Positions 4,919 through 10,438 of a stretch of DNA of 10,438 nt are shown in pieces (position 1 is the first letter of the stretch; the number at the start of each line of letters is the position of its first letter). This DNA comes from QHWK01 sp035315685 (GTDB lineage: Bacteria; Acidobacteriota; Vicinamibacteria; Vicinamibacterales; CAVVIG01), in the NCBI GenBank assembly GCA_035315685.1, contig DATFXR010000195.1:1-10438 (forward strand), written 5' to 3'. Under the pieces are notes generated by a model, which did no database searches, was not told the DNA's origin, and saw nothing but the letters and a program-made list of their open reading frames with translations. The position numbers and the translations under genes were made by a program.

Positions 4919-6360
4919 TGTCCTGGTGGTCGACGGCGTCGATTCGCGTGCGCCTCACCGGCTGGTACGGCGTCGTGCTGTTCCTGATGATGGCCATCTA
5001 CGCGACGGCCACGTTCGTCGCCGTCCGGCACGAATTCCTCGAGCAGCTCGACGATCAGCTGCACGATGATTTCGAAGCCGCCGAAGGCCATCTGATCGCG
5101 GGGGCTGACGGCCGGATCGTCTGGTCCGGCGAGCGCCATCACGATCCCGACAGCGATGAGGAGCGCGGCAGCGATGTGTGGTCGGTCTCCGGAGAACCGA
5201 TCTACCGTTCGACGGCCTCCGCCTCGCTGCCGCCGGCTGCGATTGCTGCGGCGACCGCGGGTGGTCGGTACGAATCACTGGTGATCAACCGGAGCCGTTG
5301 GCGAACGCTCACCGGTACATCGTCGGTCGGCGGGCGGGCAGTCGTGCTGAGAGCATCCCGATCTGAAGATCGCGTGCGCGCACAACTCTGGGAGATCCTG
5401 GTCGTGCTCGTCCTGGGCCTTCCGCTGGTGGTCGCGCTGGCCAGCCTCGGAGGCTACACGCTTGCGCGTCGGGCGCTGACGCCGATCGATCACCTCGCGT
5501 CTGAGGCCCGGCGAATTACCGCAGATCGACTCCACGAACGGCTGTCGGTGCCGAATCCCGAGGACGAGATCGGCCGGTTGGCCACCGTGATCAACGACAC
5601 TTACGCGCGCCTGGAATCGTCCTTCGATCAACTGCGTCGTTTTACGGCCGACGCATCGCACGAGCTGCGGACGCCGCTGTCCGTGATTCGCGGGCTCGGA
5701 GAAATGCAGCTCAATCGGACGCGCACGCCCGACGAATACAAAGAGGCGATTGGCAGCATGCTCGAAGAGGTCGACCGGTTGACGAGTCTCGTCGACACAC
5801 TGTTGCGCCTGTCGCATGGCGACGCCGGGACGATTCGTCTGTCGCGCGAAGCGCTCGACGTCGGGCAACTCGTTCGCGACGTTGCCTCGTCACTCGGCAT
5901 CCTCGCCGAGGAACGCCAGCAGACGCTGAAGGTCGATGTCAGGGAGGACGTGTTCGTGACCACCGACCGCCTGGTTCTGCGCGAGGCGTTCGCCAATGTG
6001 ATCGACAACGCGATCAAGTACAGTCCGAAAGGCTCAACGATCGTTGCGAGCGTTCGAGCCGATGGAGAACGCGCGGTTGTCGACATCGTCGACGAAGGAC
6101 CTGGAATCGCCGCTGAACACCGTCGGCGCATCTTCGATCGTTTCTTCCGTCTGGACGAAGGTCGCTCGCGCGATCGCGGCGGCACCGGACTCGGACTGGC
6201 GATCGCCAAATGGGCCGTCGACGTCAGCGGCGGCCAGATCACCGTTGAGGGACGACCATCCGGTGGATCCGTCTTCCGCATCGTCCTTCCCGCCGCCGCG
6301 CCGGCGATCAGGAATCCGCATCGCGACCGCGAACCTCAACTCAAGGGAGAACACGTATGA
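4918..6360 (+). CDS. Sensor histidine kinase, heavy-metal-sensor (CusS-like) type
   Basis: 480 residues from ATG at 4918, which shares its A with the regulator's TGA. The frame is open upstream, but that extension overlaps the regulator gene and is Arg-rich. TM1 is at about 14-36. A periplasmic loop of about 37-157 includes the cluster GERHHDPDSDEER (71-83). TM2 is at about 158-182, followed by HAMP. HisKA has FTADASHELRTPLS with phospho-acceptor His248. HATPase_c has an N box with Asn360 and Asn364, G1 DEGPGI (392-397), an F box FDRFFR (406-411) and G2 GGTGLGLAIA (421-430). All catalytic elements are intact. It autophosphorylates on His248 and passes phosphate to Asp51 of the regulator. The short periplasmic sensor with His and acidic residues fits metal sensing, but the ligand is unproven. 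It overlaps the DUF1259 gene by ATGA. Confidence 0.95.
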   Translation: MSWWSTASIRVRLTGWYGVVLFLMMAIYATATFVAVRHEFLEQLDDQLHDDFEAAEGHLIAGADGRIVWSGERHHDPDSDEERGSDVWSVSGEPIYRSTASASLPPAAIAAATAGGRYESLVINRSRWRTLTGTSSVGGRAVVLRASRSEDRVRAQLWEILVVLVLGLPLVVALASLGGYTLARRALTPIDHLASEARRITADRLHERLSVPNPEDEIGRLATVINDTYARLESSFDQLRRFTADASHELRTPLSVIRGLGEMQLNRTRTPDEYKEAIGSMLEEVDRLTSLVDTLLRLSHGDAGTIRLSREALDVGQLVRDVASSLGILAEERQQTLKVDVREDVFVTTDRLVLREAFANVIDNAIKYSPKGSTIVASVRADGERAVVDIVDEGPGIAAEHRRRIFDRFFRLDEGRSRDRGGTGLGLAIAKWAVDVSGGQITVEGRPSGGSVFRIVLPAAAPAIRNPHRDREPQLKGEHV

Positions 6361-7268
6361 AACGCTTGGTCATGCTCGGCTCGGTCTTGCTCGTGTCGCT
6401 CGGGCGCGTCGCCGCTGCGCAGGACATTCCCGCCGAATATCAACAGGTGCTCACCGCGCTCGGCAAGCAGGGCGACTACAAGGCGAACGTGCTCAAGGTC
6501 AACATCCCGCGAAACGACGTCGCGGTGACGGTCGCCAACGTGAAAACGCCGACGCCGTTCGGGTTCGGTGGCTGGATTGCGTTCACGAAAGGGACCGGCG
6601 GGATGGACGTGATGATGGGCGACCTGGTTCTGCTCCAGGACGAAGTCAACCCGGTGATGTCTGCACTGCTCGAGAACGGCCTGGAGGTCACTGCCCTCCA
6701 CAATCACTTCTTCTGGGACGAGCCGCGCATGTATTACATGCACGTACACGGACACGGCAAGCCGGCCGATCTCGCGCGAAAGGTGAAACCAGCGGTCGAT
6801 CTGATCGGGAAGGGCCGCCCGGCACCCACTCCCGCTCCTGCGGCCGCGGCTGCGCCGACGATCGACACCGCGAAACTCGCACAGATTGTCGGGACACAAG
6901 GGGAGCAGAACGGCGCCGTCTATAAGATCACCGTCGGCCGCGACGACTTGAAGCTCACCGAGATGGGCGCGCCGATCAACGCCCGCATGGGGCTGAACAC
7001 GTGGGCGGCTTTCGTCGGGACGAACGACAACGCGGCGATCGCCGGCGACGTCGCGATGGTGGCGAACGAGGTGACGCCCGTGCTCAAGGCGCTCCGCCAG
7101 AACGGGCTGCAGGTCGTCGCGATCCATCACCACATGGCGGGGACACAGCCAACGATCTACTTCCTGCACTACTGGGGCACGGGACCGGCCGAGAAGCTGG
7201 CGACAGGTTTCAAGGCGGCGCTCGGCGAGCTGGCGAAGCCGAAAGCGGGCGCCACGACCAGGCCGTAG
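6357..7268 (+). CDS. Periplasmic protein with two DUF1259 domains
   Basis: 303 residues, signal peptide ending near VAAAQ (about 21). Two copies of the DUF1259 (LpqO-like) domain, about 27-150 and 173-293, are joined by a Pro/Ala linker (PAPTPAPAAAAAP, 155-167). Copy 1: PRNDVAVTV, FGFGGWIAF, MMGDLVLLQDEVNPVM (86-101), ENGLEVTALHNHFFWDEPRMYYMHVHGHG (106-134). Copy 2 keeps the pattern but is divergent: NTWAAF, IAGDVAMVANEVTPVL, QNGLQVVAIHHHM (248-260), TIYFLHYWGTG. Candidate metal ligands are His115, 117, 129, 131 and 133 in copy 1 and His257-259 and His271 in copy 2, plus Glu96 and Glu238. The biochemical role of DUF1259 is not established to my knowledge. GGGAG lies before ATG at 6357, which overlaps the kinase stop. 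Position between a metal-type kinase and an efflux pump suggests a periplasmic ligand-binding or delivery role (inference). Confidence 0.93.
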   Translation: MKRLVMLGSVLLVSLGRVAAAQDIPAEYQQVLTALGKQGDYKANVLKVNIPRNDVAVTVANVKTPTPFGFGGWIAFTKGTGGMDVMMGDLVLLQDEVNPVMSALLENGLEVTALHNHFFWDEPRMYYMHVHGHGKPADLARKVKPAVDLIGKGRPAPTPAPAAAAAPTIDTAKLAQIVGTQGEQNGAVYKITVGRDDLKLTEMGAPINARMGLNTWAAFVGTNDNAAIAGDVAMVANEVTPVLKALRQNGLQVVAIHHHMAGTQPTIYFLHYWGTGPAEKLATGFKAALGELAKPKAGATTRP

Positions 7269-7299
7269 ATCACGATTCGACCGCGCGAGGAGAGCATTG

Positions 7300-8712
7300 A
7301 TGCGTGAGCGTCGCCTTCATCGTCGTCTGGCATCGTGCGCCGGCATGGCCGCCGTCGCGTTCGGATGTCTGTGCAATCCCGTTGCGGCGTTCGCGCAGGC
7401 AGAAACGGGGCCGCTCACGCTCAACGACGCCGTCCAGCGCGCGCTCAAGAACTATCCGTCGATCAAGGAACGCCGGGCGCGCGCGCAAGCGGCCGAAGAA
7501 GATGTCGGCGTCGCGCGCACTGCGTATCTGCCGCGGTTGGACCTGTACTGGCAGGAAAACCGGGCGACTACCAATAACGTGTTCGGATTGCTGTTCCCGC
7601 AGTCCACGATTTTCTCGATGACCGGACCGGTGCTCGGCACGCGGTCGCTCAGCGACAGCGTCTGGGGCAGTGCCGGGGCCGTGCTGCTCTCGTGGGAGGC
7701 TATCGACTTCGGGCAGCGGAAAGCGAGCGTCGAGGCGGCGCGCGCTCAGGCGTCGTTCGCGAAGAACCAGACGGCTGTCGCCGAGCTCGACGTGGCGTCG
7801 GCCGCCGCCGATGCGTTCCTCACGGTGCTTGCCGCAGATGAATCGGTTCGCGCGATTCGTGCCAACGTCGATCGGTTACAAGTGTTCGCCAATACGGTTC
7901 GCACGCTGGTGCAGAATCAGCTTCGGCCGGGCGCCGACCAGTCGCGCGCCGAGGCCGAACTCGCCATCGCGAACAACCAGCTCAGTCAGGCCGTGCAGAT
8001 CGCCGACCTCGCACGAGCGTCGTTGGCCGATGCGGTCGGATCGCCTGGCGCATCGTTCGAGTTGATGCCTGGATCGCTGGCCGCGGTTCCGCAAGTCAGT
8101 GTCCCGCAGGCCGACCCGAAGGCACACCCGGCGGCGCGTGCCGGGCAGGCGGCCGTCGACGTCGTCCGCGCGCGCGAGCGGGCACTCGATGCCGCATATT
8201 TCCCACGGATCCTGCTCCAATCGACCTTCGCGGGACGCGGGACTGGCGCCGACGCTCCCGGCGTGCCGTCATATGGCAACGGTCTGTGGCTGCAGGTGCC
8301 CAATTGGGCCGTCGGCGCCTCCGTCACGTTCCCTGCGTTCGACATCTTTGGCATCAACGCTCGCAAGCGCGTCGAAATGCAGAACGAGCTGGCGGAAAGC
8401 GCGCACTACGATCAAACCATCCAGAGTCTGACGACCCAGGAAGTCAAGGCGCGCGCGCTCATGAAGGCGGCGACAGACATCGCGAACAACACGCCGGTCG
8501 AGCTCCAGGCGGCCGCGGCGGGAGAGAGTCAGGCGCGCGCGCGGTATCAGAACGGACTCGCCAGCATTACCGAAGTCGCAGAAGCCCAGCGGCTGCTCGC
8601 GCAGGCCGAAGCCGACAACGCCGTGGCGCGACTCGGGGTGTGGCGTGCACTGCTCGCGGCAGCGCAGGCGCGAGGGGATCTCGCGCCATTTCTCGAACAG
8701 ACGAACCGGTAG
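7300..8712 (+). CDS. TolC-family outer-membrane efflux protein
   Basis: 470 residues, typical for TolC-family proteins. ATG at 7300 is chosen over TTG at 7297 because AGGAG ends eight bases before it. A long signal peptide ends near AFAQA (about 34). The first outer-membrane-factor repeat opens with LTLNDAVQRALKNYPSIK (39-56) and TAYLPRLDLYWQ (74-85). A beta-hairpin segment with NNVFGLLFPQ and SFWEAIDFGQ-like WEAIDFGQRKA (132-142) follows, then long Ala-rich helices. The second repeat starts near HPAARAGQAAVDVVRARERAL (276-296) and ends with ARYQNGLASITEVAEAQRLLAQAE (414-437), the standard family signature. It is the exit duct for the RND pump 23 bases downstream and 31 bases after the DUF1259 gene. 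It is clearly different from the CzcC-like protein of the other operon in length and in loops. Confidence 0.95.
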   Translation: MRERRLHRRLASCAGMAAVAFGCLCNPVAAFAQAETGPLTLNDAVQRALKNYPSIKERRARAQAAEEDVGVARTAYLPRLDLYWQENRATTNNVFGLLFPQSTIFSMTGPVLGTRSLSDSVWGSAGAVLLSWEAIDFGQRKASVEAARAQASFAKNQTAVAELDVASAAADAFLTVLAADESVRAIRANVDRLQVFANTVRTLVQNQLRPGADQSRAEAELAIANNQLSQAVQIADLARASLADAVGSPGASFELMPGSLAAVPQVSVPQADPKAHPAARAGQAAVDVVRARERALDAAYFPRILLQSTFAGRGTGADAPGVPSYGNGLWLQVPNWAVGASVTFPAFDIFGINARKRVEMQNELAESAHYDQTIQSLTTQEVKARALMKAATDIANNTPVELQAAAAGESQARARYQNGLASITEVAEAQRLLAQAEADNAVARLGVWRALLAAAQARGDLAPFLEQTNR

Positions 8713-8735
8713 CGGCTCGAGGGGAGCGTTCGATC

Positions 8736-10438
8736 ATGTGGCTAGTGTTCACGGCTATGCGGCGGCCGATCACGATACTCGTCGGGATCATCTCCGTCGC
8801 GCTCGCGTCCATCATGGCGATTCGCCAGATGAAGGTCGACATCTTCCCGCAGCTGGGCGCGCCGGCGATCTACGTCGCGCAGCCGTACGGCGGCATGGAT
8901 CCGTCGCAGATGGAGGGGTACCTCACCTATTACTACGAGTACCACTTCCTCTACATCACCGGGATCGAGCATGTCGAATCCAAGAACATCCAGGGCATCG
9001 CCCTCATGAAGCTGGTGTTTCATCCGGACACCGACATGAGCCAGGCGATGGGCGAGGTGGTCGGCTACGTCAATCGTGCGCGGGCCTTCATGCCGCCTGG
9101 GGCGGTGCCACCGTTCATCATGCGGTTCGATGCGGGCAGCGTACCGGTCGCGCAACTCGTCTTCTCGAGTTCGACGCGCAGCGTGCCCGAGATGCAGGAC
9201 ATCGCCCTCAATCGGGTGCGCCCCATTTTCGCGACCTTGCCCGGCGTCTCGGCGCCGCCTCCGTTCGGCGGCAGCCAGCGCACGATCGTGGTTCGCGTCG
9301 ATCCCGAAAGGCTCCGACAGTATCGCCTCTCACCGGACGAAGTGGTCTATGCCGTGAACCGCGCGACGACCGTGCTGCCGTCCGGCAACGTTCGCACGGG
9401 CGATCTGATCCGCATTGCATCGACGAACGCGACGCTTGGCGGCAACATCCAGGAACTGCTGGATGCTCCGCTTCGTCTCGGCGCCGGTCCAACCGTGTAC
9501 CTCAGAGACGTCGGCACGATCCAGGACACGGCCGACATCGTGGTCGGCTTTGCCCATGTGGACGACAAGCGGACCGTCTACATCCCGGTGACGAAGCGAG
9601 CCGATGCGTCGACGTTGGATGTCATCCGCAACGTGCGCCGGGCTCTGCCGTCGATGCGGAACGTCGCACCGGAAGACGTCAAGATCGACCTCGTTTTCGA
9701 CCAGTCGCGGTATGTGACCGGTGCGCTGAATGGACTGATTGGCGAGGCACTCCTCGGTGCGTTCTTGACCGGGTTGATGGTGCTCATCTTCCTTCGCGAT
9801 CTTCGTAGTTCCTGGATCGTCGTCATCACGATTCCGTTCTCGATTCTCTCGGCGGTCGTCGCGCTCTGGCTCACAGGGCAGACCATCAATATCATGACGC
9901 TGGGCGGTCTCGCGCTCGCAGTCGGCGTGCTCGTCGACGAAGCGACCGTCGAGATCGAGAACATCCACAGCCATCTCGGCTCGGGCATGTCGAAGGCGCG
10001 CGCCGTGCTCGACGCCTGCCGGAAAACCATCACGCCTCGTCTGCTCTCGATGCTCTGCGTCTTGTCGGTCTTCATCCCGGCCATGTTCATGGCCGGCGTC
10101 GGCCGTCAGCTGTTCGTCCCGCTCTCGTTGGCCGTCGGGTTCGCGATGATCGCGTCGTACGTGCTGTCCAGCACGCTGGTCCCCATATTGTCGACGTGGA
10201 TGTTAAAGGGCGGCCAGACACAGGAACCACCGTTCGTCGAACGGCTGCGCACCTGGTATCACGATCGTCTCGAGCGTGCGCTGAAGGTTCGCTGGCTGAT
10301 CGTTGGCACGTACGTCGCCGTGACGATCGCCCTGATCGTGCTCCTCCTGCCCAGGCTGGGGACCGAGATCTTTCCATCGGTCGAGAGCCGACAGCTGCAG
10401 CTCCGGCTCCGCGCCCCGACGGGCACACGTCTCGAACG
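8736..10438 (+). CDS. RND efflux permease subunit (AcrB/MdtB-like), 3' end cut by window edge
   Basis: 567 residues visible of a family that is usually about 1030. ATG at 8736 has GGGGAG nine bases upstream. TM1 is at about 9-29 (PITILVGIISVALASIMAIR). A porter domain follows, with VDIFPQLGAPAIYV, GYLTYYYEYHFLYITGIEHVES and FMPPGAVPPFIMRFDAGSVP. TM2-TM6 lie at about 331-353, 358-380, 385-408, 434-454 and 464-488. TM7 at about 518-540 leads to the second porter half (LGTEIFPSVESRQLQL). The TM4 proton-relay motif reads LVDEATVEIEN (399-409): Asp401 is followed by Glu402, where drug-type pumps have Asp-Asp and metal-type pumps have a single Asp. That places it in a distinct subfamily with unproven substrate. 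An adaptor gene was not found on this side and probably follows beyond the edge. Confidence 0.95.
   Translation, partial: MWLVFTAMRRPITILVGIISVALASIMAIRQMKVDIFPQLGAPAIYVAQPYGGMDPSQMEGYLTYYYEYHFLYITGIEHVESKNIQGIALMKLVFHPDTDMSQAMGEVVGYVNRARAFMPPGAVPPFIMRFDAGSVPVAQLVFSSSTRSVPEMQDIALNRVRPIFATLPGVSAPPPFGGSQRTIVVRVDPERLRQYRLSPDEVVYAVNRATTVLPSGNVRTGDLIRIASTNATLGGNIQELLDAPLRLGAGPTVYLRDVGTIQDTADIVVGFAHVDDKRTVYIPVTKRADASTLDVIRNVRRALPSMRNVAPEDVKIDLVFDQSRYVTGALNGLIGEALLGAFLTGLMVLIFLRDLRSSWIVVITIPFSILSAVVALWLTGQTINIMTLGGLALAVGVLVDEATVEIENIHSHLGSGMSKARAVLDACRKTITPRLLSMLCVLSVFIPAMFMAGVGRQLFVPLSLAVGFAMIASYVLSSTLVPILSTWMLKGGQTQEPPFVERLRTWYHDRLERALKVRWLIVGTYVAVTIALIVLLLPRLGTEIFPSVESRQLQLRLRAPTGTRLE

Noticed and set aside
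6306..6314. GATCAGGAA half-site before the DUF1259 gene
   Set aside because: There is no partner 11 bases away and no -10 at the expected 28-base spacing. It lies inside the kinase coding sequence, and the overlap with the kinase stop suggests co-transcription.

Overview
The window is GC-rich, densely packed bacterial chromosomal DNA. It holds two back-to-back tripartite (RND-type) efflux operons, read outward from one 180-base divergent regulatory region at about 3131-3310. Base composition, the double-DUF1259 protein, the adaptor type and the RND subtype suggest a soil-type Acidobacteriota (Vicinamibacteria-like) or a similar high-GC Gram-negative. This taxonomic guess is an inference from protein style, not a search result. 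Signal peptides, a lipobox, TolC-type outer-membrane proteins and an RND pump make a diderm cell certain.

Left half, minus strand, read from 3130 down to 1: a small exported three-cysteine protein (2774-3130), an 81-residue protein with a hydrophobic N-terminus (2505-2750), a His-rich exported protein starting at GTG (2053-2445), a CzcC-like outer-membrane factor (777-1997), and a lipoprotein-type CzcB/CusB-like periplasmic adaptor (1-780) that runs off the left edge. The last two overlap by ATGA. The matching RND pump is not in the window and is probably just beyond base 1.

Right half, plus strand: a sterol-desaturase-superfamily membrane di-iron protein (3311-4162), an OmpR-family response regulator (4235-4918), a CusS-like sensor histidine kinase (4918-6360), a periplasmic protein with two DUF1259 domains (6357-7268), a TolC-family outer-membrane factor (7300-8712), and an RND permease cut by the right edge (8736-10438). 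Regulator, kinase and DUF1259 genes overlap by a few bases, so this is a translationally coupled unit.

The most interesting signal is in the divergent region. Both outward promoters have the same layout: two TCAGG half-sites 11 bases apart, with the second inside TGTCAGGCGC, and then a TACGAT -10 box starting 28 bases after the start of the second site. The two 50-base segments match at 36 positions when one is reverse-complemented. The 11-base direct-repeat spacing is typical of OmpR-family regulators, so the response regulator at 4235 is the obvious candidate to switch on both operons together. A weaker half-site with the same 28-base spacing lies before the regulator gene itself, whose GTG start may be leaderless. 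A 13-base perfect palindrome at the minus-strand transcript start could be a second operator.

Integrated model (inference): the kinase senses an envelope stress, probably a metal or a membrane-active compound. The regulator then induces a metal-type CzcCB(A) efflux system with three small periplasmic accessory proteins on one side. On the other side it induces a lipid-modifying enzyme plus a second RND pump with a DUF1259 periplasmic protein. No RNA genes, CRISPR arrays, insertion sequences or phage genes were seen, and no stretch over 300 bases lacks a gene.
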